A stretch of DNA of 64,000 nt from UBA922 sp964565405 (GCA_964565405.1 CAZMEW010000004.1:1-64000), one strand, 5' to 3'. Counted from the first letter of the stretch, positions 8,537 to 15,635 are shown. Numbers and translations are program-made. Notes: generated by a model from the sequence alone, not told the origin.

Positions 8537-8556
8537 AAAAAAACGCCTAAGTGGCG
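8537..8556 (-). terminator. Terminator (CGCC-loop-GGCG) downstream of the 8616-8969 gene
   Basis: A short CGCC/GGCG stem with a 5-base loop is followed on the minus strand by seven T. The same design (seven A, CGCC, loop, GGCG on the plus strand) recurs at 9451-9471. Confidence 0.55.
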
Positions 8557-8570
8557 AAAAGAAAACGTGA

Positions 8571-8592
8571 CGGGAGGAGTATACTCCTCCCG
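8571..8592. terminator. Perfect 22-base palindrome downstream of the 8616-8969 gene
   Basis: An 11-base arm CGGGAGGAGTA followed at once by its exact complement, with no spacer. It lies 23 bases after the stop at 8616 and just before the terminator at 8537-8556. It could form the upper part of a double terminator or act as an RNA processing or stability element. Confidence 0.5.
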
Positions 8593-8615
8593 TTCAGCGA
8601 ACAAGATCATAATGA

Positions 8616-8969
8616 TCAATGTTTCGCACCCCTCTTGATCATCTCGATGTTGACGTGGTTGGTACGCATATTGAACACGCACCGGATCGGCCGAGCATCA
8701 CGCAGCGGGTGAATGTCCTCGTGGGGGGTCACGACGACGCCGTAACCCTGGACAGAGAAGCTGTCCCCATCACCATTGTCACCGATCTCGACGGTCTTCG
8801 TCATAGTCAGACGAGCAGACCTGAAGTGCTGGGCAGACACATCGACCAACTCGACGTCCACAGTCGTGTTGTCGACACCCTGCGCGGTGTTAAAAGTCCT
8901 GCGCAGATTCTTGTAGTATTCATCGGGCTCAAGGCCCTCGTGGAACAGGATATGGTAGGTACCCGTCAT
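8616..8969 (-). CDS. Hypothetical protein, 117 aa, GC-rich island
   Basis: Codons end mostly in G or C, unlike the flanking uvrC and uvrA genes. An excellent ribosome binding site, AAAGGAGGATC, lies about 7 bases before the ATG at 8969. The protein is soluble and beta-rich with no membrane segment (MTGTYHILFHEGLEPDEYY at the start). I recognise no family. It has its own candidate promoter (9015-9043) and two hairpins downstream, so it appears to be transcribed alone. Base and codon use suggest transfer or a distinct expression class; function unknown. Confidence 0.7.
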   Translation of the reverse strand: MTGTYHILFHEGLEPDEYYKNLRRTFNTAQGVDNTTVDVELVDVSAQHFRSARLTMTKTVEIGDNGDGDSFSVQGYGVVVTPHEDIHPLRDARPIRCVFNMRTNHVNIEMIKRGAKH

Positions 8970-9014
8970 GTTCTGATCCTCCTTTTGCGACAGTGACGCG
9001 TCGCAATAGAGGAG

Positions 9015-9043
9015 ATATTCTCATACTCATAGATATTTTTCAA
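9015..9043 (-). promoter_or_regulatory. Candidate promoter for the 8616-8969 gene
   Basis: On the minus strand TTGAAA (-35, 9038-9043) is separated by exactly 17 bases from GAATAT (-10, 9015-9020). The start would be about 40 bases before the ATG at 8969. Confidence 0.4.
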
Positions 9044-9053
9044 GCCGGTAAAC

Positions 9054-9073
9054 AAAAAAACGCCGGATAAGCG
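9054..9073 (-). terminator. Weak terminator-like element after the 39-aa ORF
   Basis: A short CGC/GCG stem followed by seven T on the minus strand, resembling the elements at 8537 and 9451 but with a weaker stem. A larger GC-rich stem (GGACGG near 9126-9131 with CCGTCC near 9094-9099) lies between it and the stop at 9159. Confidence 0.35.
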
Positions 9074-9158
9074 AATAGGTACATACTGTATGGGGACGGA
9101 ACGGAGGCTCCCCAAAGGAAAAGCCCCCGTCCGAGGACGCCCTGCCGATAGCAAGGTG

Positions 9159-9278
9159 TCAGTTGTTGGTGACGAACATGTCGTTCGAGAGGTCGATCGT
9201 GCCGTAGAAATGCTTCGCGACGTTCGCGTCGGGCTTCTCGCCCTGCTTCGTGACCAGATACTTCGCCTGCACGTTCAT
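9159..9278 (-). CDS. Small protein, 39 aa, GC-rich island
   Basis: ATG at 9278, TGA at 9159. The peptide starts MNVQAKYLVTKQGEKPD and ends FVTNN. Nearly every third codon position is G or C, as in the neighbouring 117-residue protein and HAD genes, which argues that it is translated. A purine-rich GGGGAG lies 13 bases before the ATG, a little far for a good site. The start overlaps the stop of a second tiny ORF (ATGA). No family is recognised. Confidence 0.5.
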   Translation of the reverse strand: MNVQAKYLVTKQGEKPDANVAKHFYGTIDLSNDMFVTNN

Positions 9279-9397
9279 GACTGGTGAAACGCTCCCCTAC
9301 AGTATCGCCATCTGATAGACAGGCACATTACACCTGCGAGCAATAACGCAAGCAGTACGGGCCGGTCACGACCGACCCTAACAAAAACGGGCTGCAT
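9275..9397 (-). CDS. Possible 40-aa membrane peptide overlapping the 39-aa ORF
   Basis: ATG at 9397, TGA at 9275, overlapping the next start by four bases. The peptide has one hydrophobic stretch (PVLLALLLAGVMCLSI, about residues 13-28) after an Arg-rich start. There is no convincing ribosome binding site, and the ORF lies within a strongly base-paired stretch (9352-9406), so it may instead be part of a structured leader or an RNA gene. Kept as tentative. Confidence 0.3.
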   Translation of the reverse strand: MQPVFVRVGRDRPVLLALLLAGVMCLSIRWRYCRGAFHQS

Positions 9398-9448
9398 CCG
9401 TACTGCAGCTCGTTCACCTCTCACCCCGAACCAATCGGGATTTTTTAT
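9300..9448 (+). ncRNA. Candidate structured RNA ending at a plus-strand terminator
   Basis: The arms GCAGTACGG (9352-9360) and CCGTACTGC (9398-9406) are exact complements and enclose a second hairpin (CGGTC/GACCG, 9363-9374). The segment ends in CCCGA-loop-TCGGG followed by six T on the plus strand, although no plus-strand protein gene is nearby. A short plus-strand RNA would explain the terminator; a structured leader on the minus strand is the alternative. No promoter was identified. Confidence 0.3.
9425..9446 (+). terminator. Plus-strand terminator without an obvious gene
   Basis: CCCGA, five-base loop, TCGGG, then A and six T. The T-run is on the plus strand only, so it would stop rightward transcription, but every protein gene around it is leftward. 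Confidence 0.5.
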
Positions 9449-9450
9449 AC

Positions 9451-9471
9451 AAAAAAACGCCTTTCATGGCG
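9451..9471 (-). terminator. Terminator downstream of the HAD phosphatase gene
   Basis: CGCC and GGCG with a six-base loop, followed by seven T on the minus strand; same design as 8537-8556. It lies about 65 bases after the HAD stop. Confidence 0.55.
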
Positions 9472-9537
9472 ATTATAATCGTAGTCAACACGCCCGCCCG
9501 AAGATCAAGGATCTCCAGGCGGAACGTGACACATCAG

Positions 9538-10254
9538 TCATCGATTGGCGAATTTGAGTATACCCGCGAGCTCAGTCACGCTGGCGCACGAGTAGACACA
9601 GAGCTCACGAGCTCGCAATTGACCCGCCAATGTTCTGGTGAGGAAGGCGAACTGCATGCCCGCAGCGATCGATCCCACACCATCGATATGGTAGAGATCC
9701 CCTACATAGACCGATTGCTTGGGGGTCGTGTTCATCTTTGCCATCGCTCGACGGAAGATCTCGGGATTGGGCTTCTCAACCCCCTCATAGTGGGAGTCAA
9801 TGACGCAGTCAAAGAACGGCAGCAAGCCGACTTTATCCAGCTTGTCCCTGACCGTCCCATTCGCATTCGAGATGATACCGAGCTTGAATTCTGCGTCGCG
9901 AAGTGTCGCGAGCCCTTCGTAGACCTCGGGATGCACTCGTCCCCAGAGATTGTTCTCCTGATGCGTGGCGCGCAGATCCGATACGATGTCGGCGATGACA
10001 GAATCGCCCTTGATACCTGCATGACGAAGCATGGACGCGTAGTAGAGATCGAAGCGCTGGCTGTCGTTCGTGGTCGTGATCAGCTTCTCGTGATCGAGCT
10101 CTTCATGTGCACGCTCTTCAGCACGAGTGAGCTCCGACAAAGAAACCGAGATGCCATTCCTCGCGCAGACATCGACGACTCGCTCCAGCTGCGGATGCAT
10201 GAGCGTACCCCCCACATCAAAAAAGATGTGGGTAATCGAAAATTGCGGAATCAT
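9538..10254 (-). CDS. HAD-superfamily hydrolase (phosphatase-like)
   Basis: I start at the ATG at 10254 because GGGAGG lies 9 bases upstream; a longer reading frame exists to 10344 but crosses the next gene's terminator. The 238-residue protein has the four HAD motifs: FFDVGGTLMHP (nucleophile Asp about residue 13), IISNANGT, KPNPEIF (Lys) and YVGDLYHIDGVGS. The second Asp of the usual DxD is Gly (DVGGT), which is common in part of the family. A helical cap between motifs I and II puts it with HAD-IA enzymes. Substrate unknown. The gene is GC-rich in third positions like its island neighbours and is flanked by its own terminators. Confidence 0.85.
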   Translation of the reverse strand: MIPQFSITHIFFDVGGTLMHPQLERVVDVCARNGISVSLSELTRAEERAHEELDHEKLITTTNDSQRFDLYYASMLRHAGIKGDSVIADIVSDLRATHQENNLWGRVHPEVYEGLATLRDAEFKLGIISNANGTVRDKLDKVGLLPFFDCVIDSHYEGVEKPNPEIFRRAMAKMNTTPKQSVYVGDLYHIDGVGSIAAGMQFAFLTRTLAGQLRARELCVYSCASVTELAGILKFANR

Positions 10255-10328
10255 AGAGACTACCTCCCTCGATAATTGTGCACGGAATACACTCTCACAT
10301 GAATACCAAAAAGTCAACGGCGATACCA

Positions 10329-10357
10329 AAAAGACTGTAGGCATACTACAGTCTTTT
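10329..10357 (-). terminator. Terminator downstream of the 10375-10683 gene
   Basis: A 12-base perfect stem AAAAGACTGTAG/CTACAGTCTTTT with a 5-base loop, flanked by A- and T-rich runs on both sides, so it could act in both directions. It lies 18 bases after the stop at 10375. Confidence 0.65.
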
Positions 10358-10374
10358 ATAGTTTTTTCTTTTCA

Positions 10375-10683
10375 TTAGACACTACTCATGAGAAAAAAAT
10401 TCATGATTGCATAAATAGTAACAAGCAATGGGAGTCCCAATAATCCAACTAGAGAAATAATTCCTCGCTTTTTCTGTCCTTCAACAAAGAAATATACCGT
10501 ATGTCCAATTGGCGAAACAAATAATATAAACAATACCCATACCCATCGATTATTCTTGAGATCTTTCCTGGTGAATGCACCAATCAGGGCAAGTACCCAC
10601 ATGACGAGAATGGAAACGACTAATACAAGACCAAGAAAAGTAAGGAGTAAATTCACAATATGAAAAGCCACTTCATTTCCCAT
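10375..10683 (-). CDS. Small membrane protein with PLDc_N-like domain
   Basis: 102 residues with three to four membrane segments. The core LKNNRWVWVLFILFVSPIG followed by HTVYFF resembles the PLDc_N domain, a two-helix membrane domain found at the N-terminus of cardiolipin synthases and as stand-alone small proteins. There is no phospholipase D domain and no HKD motif. It starts 65 bases after the uvrA stop. Function unknown; the domain call is by pattern and moderately sure. Confidence 0.65.
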   Translation of the reverse strand: MGNEVAFHIVNLLLTFLGLVLVVSILVMWVLALIGAFTRKDLKNNRWVWVLFILFVSPIGHTVYFFVEGQKKRGIISLVGLLGLPLLVTIYAIMNFFLMSSV

Positions 10684-10748
10684 AATACAAATAATTAAGT
10701 ATAGATGTAATAAACAGAGTAAACAATTGAACTAAAGTGATCGTCAAT

Positions 10749-13307
10749 TTAAGAAGCAAGCACACGCTTCAAATAATATCCCGTATGACTCGTCGACGAT
10801 TTTCTCGCGATTTCTTCTGGAGTTCCGGTTGCCATCAATTTTCCACCCTTATCCCCTCCCTCAGGACCAAGATCAATAATCCAATCAGCAGATTTGATTA
10901 CTTCAAGATTGTGCTCAATAATCATAACCGTATTTCCATGTGAGGTGAGTTTTTGTAATACTTCAATCAATTTTTTCACATCATCAAAATGAAGACCTGT
11001 TGTCGGTTCATCAAGTAAATAAAGGGTCTTACTAGTCGCACGTTTCGATAATTCACGAGATAATTTAATACGTTGTGCCTCTCCACCAGAAAGCGTACTT
11101 GCAGATTGGCCAAGAGTGAGATAATCAAGTCCCACTTCATGAAGCATATTAAGCTTATCTGCAATCGGTGGAATATCCTGAAAAAATTCTCGTGACTCTT
11201 CAATGGTCATATTGAGAACCTCTGCAATATTTTTTCCTTTATAATGAATCGCGAGTGTCTCCGCATTAAAACGTGCCCCCTTACACACATCACAAATAAT
11301 CTCGACGGTTGGTAAAAAATGCATTTCAATTTCCAAGATTCCTTTTCCTTCACAATTTTCACATCGTCCTCCGGGAACATTAAAACTAAATCGACCAGAC
11401 TTATATCCACGAATTCGAGCTTCCGGTGTCGCAGTAAAGATTTCCCGAATCGGATCATACGCCTTGGTATAGGTCGCAGGGTTACTACGTGGTGTTCTTC
11501 CGATCGGCTTCTGATCAATCTTAATAATCTTATCGATATATTCTGTATTAAGAATCGCATCATGCTTCCCTACTTGATAACGCGTATGATTGAGCTTATT
11601 AGCAACCGAACGATACAAAATTTTGTGCATGAGCGTTGATTTTCCAGATCCCGATACACCAGTCAGACATACCAGTCGCTTTAATGGAATTTCAACGGAA
11701 ACATTTTTCAAATTATGCTCTCTAGCGCCTTTGATCTTAATTTTGGGCGTAGCATTATCTACTTTACGTCGTTTTTCTGGTACCAAAATTTTCTGCTCTC
11801 CACGCAAATATTTACCCGTCAGTGATTTGTCGACTGATCCATATGTTTTACTTCCAAAGACAACACTCTCAGGTTTTTTCTTATTCAATAAATTACCCAA
11901 CGGACCTGAGTACACCACATTTCCTCCGTGTGTTCCTGCACCTGGTCCAATGTCTACAATCCAGTCAGATACCATAATCGTATCCTCATCATGCTCAACG
12001 ACAATAATCGTATTTCCAATATCACAGAGATTGCGCAATGTTGAAACCAGCTGATCATTATCCCTCTGATGAAGCCCAATAGTCGGTTCATCAAGTACAT
12101 ATAATGCTCCGACGAGGCGCTGCCCAACCTGCGAAGCAAGGCGGATACGCTGCGATTCCCCACCTGACAAGGTTCCAGCCATGCGATTGAGTGTGAGATA
12201 GTGGAGTCCCACATCAAACATAAATTTGAGACGATTATCAATTTCATTCAAAGCTGCACCAGAAATTTCAATCACTCGATCAGATAATTTTTTTCGCAAA
12301 CCTTCAAAAAATTCTCTAGCTTCACTAATCATGAGACTCGTGACCTCATAAATATTTTTATCATTAATTTTTACCGACAGTGCGTTGGTATTCAATCGCT
12401 TTCCCTGACACACATGACACACCTCTTCACTAAATAATTCTTTGGTTCCAAGTCCAGTACATGCTGTACAATATCCATACGGACTATTGAAACTGAATAA
12501 TCGGGGCTCAATTTCTGGAAATGCAAACCCATCATTCGGGCATGAATACTGTGTGCTATAAATTACTTCGTTTTTTCCAGCAAATGAAACAGTGATGAGA
12601 CCGTTCGATAAATCCACTGCAGACTCAACCATTTCCGCTAATCTTTGTTTATCAAGTGACGCCAGTGGAATTTTATCTACCACAATCTCTATGGTATGTT
12701 TGGTATTTTTTGAAAGTATGATTCGATCACGAAGACTCTTCATCTTTCCATCCACGCGCACTTCGAGATATCCAGCGTTGTACATATCATAGAGCATCTG
12801 ATAATACTCCCCTTTTCTTCCGCGCACGACTGGCGCAAATAAGATAAGCTCACCTTTGCTTAATTTTTCTTTGGTAACGGTACCAAGAATTCGCTCATTG
12901 ATTTCATCAGTCGTCATTTTCTCAATCTTCGTTCCGCACAATGGACAGAATGGCTCTCCAATGCGTGCATAAAGCACACGGAGATAATCATATATTTCCG
13001 TAATCGTCGCAACCGTTGAGCGTGGATTTGCACTATGCGCTTTCTGGTCAATCGAAATTGCTGGTGACAATCCTTCGATCTCATCTACATCTGGCTTCTG
13101 CATACCACCGAGGAATTGACGAGCATATGCAGACAGACTCTCGATATAGCGTCTTTGTCCTTCGGCAAAAATCGTATCAAATGCCAAAGAAGACTTTCCT
13201 GATCCAGAAAGTCCCGTAAATACAATCATTTTGTTTCGAGGCAACTCAACTGAAATGTTCTTGAGATTATGCTCTCGCGCTCCTTTGATTACTATTTTTT
13301 CTTGCAT
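10749..13307 (-). CDS. uvrA: Excinuclease ABC subunit A
   Basis: UvrA is the ATP-dependent damage sensor of nucleotide excision repair. The 852-residue protein is shorter than the usual 940. It has both ABC modules: Walker A GLSGSGKSS (about residues 33-41) and GVSGSGKST (about 550), signatures TLSGGESQRIRLA and TLSGGEAQRIKLS, and the Walker B regions VLDEPTIGLH and LLDEPTTGLH. Three zinc-binding sites are visible: CPLCG, the C-x18-20-CTAC module, and CENC-CDVC. The UvrB-binding domain follows the first Walker A. It is a single gene with uvrB and uvrC elsewhere in the window. Confidence 0.96.
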   Translation of the reverse strand: MQEKIVIKGAREHNLKNISVELPRNKMIVFTGLSGSGKSSLAFDTIFAEGQRRYIESLSAYARQFLGGMQKPDVDEIEGLSPAISIDQKAHSANPRSTVATITEIYDYLRVLYARIGEPFCPLCGTKIEKMTTDEINERILGTVTKEKLSKGELILFAPVVRGRKGEYYQMLYDMYNAGYLEVRVDGKMKSLRDRIILSKNTKHTIEIVVDKIPLASLDKQRLAEMVESAVDLSNGLITVSFAGKNEVIYSTQYSCPNDGFAFPEIEPRLFSFNSPYGYCTACTGLGTKELFSEEVCHVCQGKRLNTNALSVKINDKNIYEVTSLMISEAREFFEGLRKKLSDRVIEISGAALNEIDNRLKFMFDVGLHYLTLNRMAGTLSGGESQRIRLASQVGQRLVGALYVLDEPTIGLHQRDNDQLVSTLRNLCDIGNTIIVVEHDEDTIMVSDWIVDIGPGAGTHGGNVVYSGPLGNLLNKKKPESVVFGSKTYGSVDKSLTGKYLRGEQKILVPEKRRKVDNATPKIKIKGAREHNLKNVSVEIPLKRLVCLTGVSGSGKSTLMHKILYRSVANKLNHTRYQVGKHDAILNTEYIDKIIKIDQKPIGRTPRSNPATYTKAYDPIREIFTATPEARIRGYKSGRFSFNVPGGRCENCEGKGILEIEMHFLPTVEIICDVCKGARFNAETLAIHYKGKNIAEVLNMTIEESREFFQDIPPIADKLNMLHEVGLDYLTLGQSASTLSGGEAQRIKLSRELSKRATSKTLYLLDEPTTGLHFDDVKKLIEVLQKLTSHGNTVMIIEHNLEVIKSADWIIDLGPEGGDKGGKLMATGTPEEIARKSSTSHTGYYLKRVLAS

Positions 13308-13500
13308 AGATATTATTCATACATGATAGGGGGCGAACCCCCTATAACCCCCAACAATCCTAAACCATTCTCATGTCATCCCTGCGTAAGCAGGGATCCA
13401 GTATTTTGTATTTCTAGATTCCCGCTTTCCTGCCTGCCGGCAGGCATGGCGCGGGAATGACGACTCCGGCGTAATATATTGAATAAACGCACAAAACCCC
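13308..13500. other. Intergenic stretch between uvrA and the GIY-YIG gene
   Basis: It holds no convincing ORF. A GGGGG-CGAA-CCCCC hairpin (13328-13342) lies near the uvrA start, followed by the dispersed GTCAT/ATGAC inverted-repeat element (13366-13482). A plus-strand promoter begins at 13502. Confidence 0.5.
13366..13482. repeat. Dispersed inverted-repeat element, copy 1 (TCAT-CCC...GGGAATGACG type)
   Basis: The element has two hairpins: GTCATCCCTGC-GTAA-GCAGGGATCC, a short AT spacer with TCTAGA, then ATTCCCGC...GCGGGAATGACG. The loop of the second hairpin carries a 16-base perfect palindrome, TGCCTGCCGGCAGGCA, absent from copy 2 at 46257. The ATTCCC-N-GGGAAT core resembles widespread small repeats such as the dRS3 elements of Neisseria. 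It contains no ORF and is probably a non-autonomous repeat or a target site. Confidence 0.6.
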
Positions 13501-13501
13501 C

Positions 13502-13530
13502 TTGAGTAGGGCTTATATATAGAGTATAGT
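13502..13530 (+). promoter_or_regulatory. Promoter for the GIY-YIG/msrB genes
   Basis: TTGAGT (13502-13507), a spacer of exactly 17 bases, then TATAGT (13525-13530). The predicted start near 13537 gives a leader of about 70 bases that contains a family A repeat arm. Confidence 0.5.
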
Positions 13531-13569
13531 ACGGGAAAGAGGGAGGAAAGTCAAAGCACTATTTTCTAG

Positions 13570-13608
13570 TATTTTAACTTTTGCGTTTTAAGTTTTGAAC
13601 TTCTCAAA
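13570..13608 (+). repeat. AT-rich repeat, family A arm directly before the GIY-YIG start
   Basis: The words CTTTTGCGTTTTAAG and TTTTGAACTTCTC run into the ATG at 13609. Only one arm is present here, so no long hairpin forms. Same word family as 7122-7253 and 33408-33500. Confidence 0.5.
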
Positions 13609-13854
13609 ATGTACACTCTCTACATCATCCGCTGCAGCGACGACTCACTCTATACCGGTATCGCAAAAGATTTGGACAAAAGACTTGAGGTACATAAAAC
13701 AGGCAAAGGATCGGTATACGTCCGAAGTCGACTTCCCTTTTCTCTGGTGTATACAGAAAAACATACAGATAGATCACAAGCTACCAGGCGAGAAATAGAG
13801 ATTAAAAAAATGTCGAGAGCAGAAAAAGAAAAATTAATAGATCAAACAGATTAA
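13609..13854 (+). CDS. GIY-YIG domain endonuclease-like protein (YhbQ type)
   Basis: An 81-residue protein that is a single GIY-YIG fold: MYTLYIIRC, then LYTGIAKDLDKRLEVH with the conserved Arg, and a C-terminal helix EIEIKKMSRAEKEKLI. Stand-alone proteins of this length form the YhbQ/UPF0213 group; their role is unclear, with structure-specific DNA cleavage the usual suggestion. msrB follows after 35 bases. Confidence 0.85.
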   Translation: MYTLYIIRCSDDSLYTGIAKDLDKRLEVHKTGKGSVYVRSRLPFSLVYTEKHTDRSQATRREIEIKKMSRAEKEKLIDQTD

Positions 13855-13889
13855 AAATTCTTTTTACTTCTACCTTTTTACTTCAAACT
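13852..13889 (+). repeat. AT-rich repeat, family B arm directly before msrB
   Basis: CTTTTTACTTCTACC followed by TTTTTACTTC ends eight bases or fewer from the msrB ATG at 13890. It matches the arm before the ABC ATPase start at 53331 closely. Confidence 0.5.
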
Positions 13890-14264
13890 ATGGACACCTC
13901 GCACCTCACTCCCCAACAATGTGGTATTCTACTTGAAAAAGGAACCGAAGCACCATTCTCTGGAAAGTATGTACATAACAAAGAAAAAGGCATGTACAAT
14001 TGTGCCTTATGTGGATCTGCACTATTTTCGTCTGAAACCAAATTTGATTCAGGCACGGGCTGGCCAAGCTTCTCTGATCTTGCGCACACGGGCGCAGTAG
14101 AGCTTATCGAAGACAATAGTCATGGTATGCATAGAACCGAAGTAGTATGCGCAAAATGCAAAGGTCATCTCGGGCATGTATTCGATGATGGTCCAGGTCC
14201 CACCGGCAAGCGCTATTGTATCAATTCCCTGTCTCTCGACTTCAAACCAGAATCAAAAGCCTAG
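13890..14264 (+). CDS. msrB: Peptide-methionine (R)-S-oxide reductase MsrB
   Basis: MsrB reduces the R-form of methionine sulfoxide in proteins. The 124-residue length is typical of the free-standing enzyme. Landmarks are GTEAPFSGKYVHNKEKGMY, the zinc-binding pairs CALCG and CAKCKGH, FDSGTGWPSF, and the catalytic Cys (about residue 110) in RYCINSLSL. There is no MsrA fusion and no signal peptide, so it is cytoplasmic. Confidence 0.95.
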   Translation: MDTSHLTPQQCGILLEKGTEAPFSGKYVHNKEKGMYNCALCGSALFSSETKFDSGTGWPSFSDLAHTGAVELIEDNSHGMHRTEVVCAKCKGHLGHVFDDGPGPTGKRYCINSLSLDFKPESKA

Positions 14265-14275
14265 GTTTAAAAAAA

Positions 14276-14400
14276 CAAAGGGGGTTCGGGGGTCAAAACT
14301 GCTTGAGCTCCGAGTGTAAAATCATAAAATAGGCTTAGTGAGGCGAGTTTTTTGACCCCCGAAAGTTTTTGGTACTTTTTGGTTACAAAAAGTACAGAAA
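14276..14400. repeat. Intergenic palindromic block between msrB and the lipoprotein gene
   Basis: TTCGGGGGTCAAAACT (from about 14285) is nearly complementary to AGTTTTTTGACCCCCGAA (ending near 14363), giving a long hairpin with a 48-base loop. It is followed by GTACTTTTTG-GTTA-CAAAAAGTAC (14373-14396), a ten-base perfect stem. The gap of 216 bases holds no ORF. It resembles repeat-type intergenic elements, and the first hairpin may also stop transcription after msrB. Confidence 0.5.
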
Positions 14401-14480
14401 GTGGTCGCCCTTGCATAAATCTAGAAAAAACCCTACACTACAATAATCTTAAGCATTATTCTTAAAAAGACCAAAAAACT

Positions 14481-14936
14481 ATGCGTCTACGAATATTGCC
14501 TGTCATGTTAGGAGTGTTACTTCTTATGGGGGCTGGATGTGCGACGACTCAACCATCCACAGACAACACAACCAACCCTGAAGTAAAGGGTGACACCACT
14601 AGTACCGAAAATAATACAGATACTACAGGAGGCATTGTACTCACAGGTACCAACACTGGCCCAAACTCAGTAAAATTGGAATGGGAGCCAACAGAAGAAG
14701 TACTTGCTGCTGCAAAAAAATGGATGATTGTTGAGAGCTCCGAAGTAGACCCTGCATATCCAGAAGACTATCGCTACTACTTCGTTAGGGATATCTCCTA
14801 TCGAGATCGTGCTTGGAACAACCTACCTCAGGGCACTTCACACTTCCGTGTATGTGCATTCGTAGATGGAAAATGTACCGTATACAGTAACGACATCGCG
14901 CTTGAAATTCCAGGTAGAGTACCAGGAACCAAATAA
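14481..14936 (+). CDS. Lipoprotein with Thr/Asn-rich linker
   Basis: 151 residues. A type II signal peptide ends with the lipobox LMGAGC (Cys about residue 20), followed by a Thr/Asn/Asp-rich linker to about residue 50. The compact C-terminal domain (VKLEWEPTEEVLAA..., FRVCAFVDGKCTVYSNDIAL) has a fibronectin III-like beta pattern and two cysteines that could form a disulfide. It is anchored on the outer face of the cytoplasmic membrane. Function unknown. A bidirectional terminator follows directly. Confidence 0.75.
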   Translation: MRLRILPVMLGVLLLMGAGCATTQPSTDNTTNPEVKGDTTSTENNTDTTGGIVLTGTNTGPNSVKLEWEPTEEVLAAAKKWMIVESSEVDPAYPEDYRYYFVRDISYRDRAWNNLPQGTSHFRVCAFVDGKCTVYSNDIALEIPGRVPGTK

Positions 14937-14943
14937 AAAAAAT

Positions 14944-14968
14944 AAAACTCCCCATAATGGGGAGTTTT
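14944..14968. terminator. Bidirectional terminator between converging genes
   Basis: A perfect ten-base stem AAAACTCCCC/GGGGAGTTTT with loop ATAAT. It lies between the plus-strand lipoprotein gene and the minus-strand DUF218 gene and can serve both. Confidence 0.75.
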
Positions 14969-14984
14969 GGTATAAATCAATACA

Positions 14985-15593
14985 CTACAGTCCGGGTTTA
15001 GTTACAACAATTTCCAAAACCGCCTTTACACGTGCAAGAACTTCCCGTATTTCTGCTTTCCACATACCCCGGTATTCTCTCAAATCAGCCGAGAGTCCAA
15101 TGGTCTTGATTCCAAGCTGATTACACAAGTATAACGTTCGGGGCAAATGAAAATTCTGTGTAATCACGAGCATTTCCCCAACATAAAATTCATATTTTGA
15201 ACGAAAACAAGTAAGATACGTGCGATACGCATGTGGATCAATTTCAACAACACTCTCCGGCACCCCTTCTTCAATTGCGCGCTGTCGCATATACGTTACT
15301 TCGTCATCTCTCAGTGCACCATCATCACCAGACATAATTATTTTTTCTATTTTATGAGTTTTATATAGAGCTACAGCCTGAAGTACGCGATCAGTTTGCA
15401 TATCGCTCATAATTCCAGGGCTTTTCATACCTCCACCCAATACAACCGCAATACTACTCGTTGGAACCTCCGATATTCCGTAATAAATTTTTCTTGGATG
15501 GCTGAGAACAATAAAATTGGCAACAAAAACAATAGTAAGAATTACATCTATACCAATAAGACTTGTAATAAGTAAATATCTACGAAATTTCAT
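14985..15593 (-). CDS. DUF218 (SanA/YdcF/ElyC-like) membrane protein
   Basis: 202 residues with one N-terminal membrane segment (about 7-30) and an exposed DUF218 domain: SIAVVLGGGMKS, IEKIIMSGDDG, VEIDPHAYRTYLTC, MLVITQNFHLPRTLYLC. The invariant N of the SanA group (ENxSxNT) is not obvious. Members affect envelope integrity or polysaccharide carriers (SanA, ElyC) by an unclear mechanism. It is the last gene of the run that starts with the small protein at 19872; the gap to the cohesin gene is 42 bases. Confidence 0.82.
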   Translation of the reverse strand: MKFRRYLLITSLIGIDVILTIVFVANFIVLSHPRKIYYGISEVPTSSIAVVLGGGMKSPGIMSDMQTDRVLQAVALYKTHKIEKIIMSGDDGALRDDEVTYMRQRAIEEGVPESVVEIDPHAYRTYLTCFRSKYEFYVGEMLVITQNFHLPRTLYLCNQLGIKTIGLSADLREYRGMWKAEIREVLARVKAVLEIVVTKPGL

Positions 15594-15635
15594 ATCTTAA
15601 CCAGATCACAGACTCAGTAAGCCTGCGATCAAGAA

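Noticed and set aside
8619..8996. A 125-codon plus-strand frame opposite the 117-residue protein
   Set aside because: The minus strand has the ribosome binding site and downstream terminators; the plus frame has neither.
8966..9154. A 62-codon minus-strand frame upstream of the 117-residue protein
   Set aside because: It runs through a terminator-like element and the candidate promoter, has mixed codon use and an Arg-rich meaningless sequence.
9466..10275. A 269-codon open frame on the plus strand, antisense to the HAD gene
   Set aside because: The minus strand has all four HAD motifs and a strong ribosome binding site; the plus frame has no recognisable domain and exists because the GC-rich gene has few stops in that frame.
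13308..13608. tRNA or riboswitch in the uvrA upstream region
   Set aside because: The hairpins belong to repeat elements; no cloverleaf, T-loop or conserved riboswitch core was found. No tRNA or rRNA was recognised by eye anywhere in the window.
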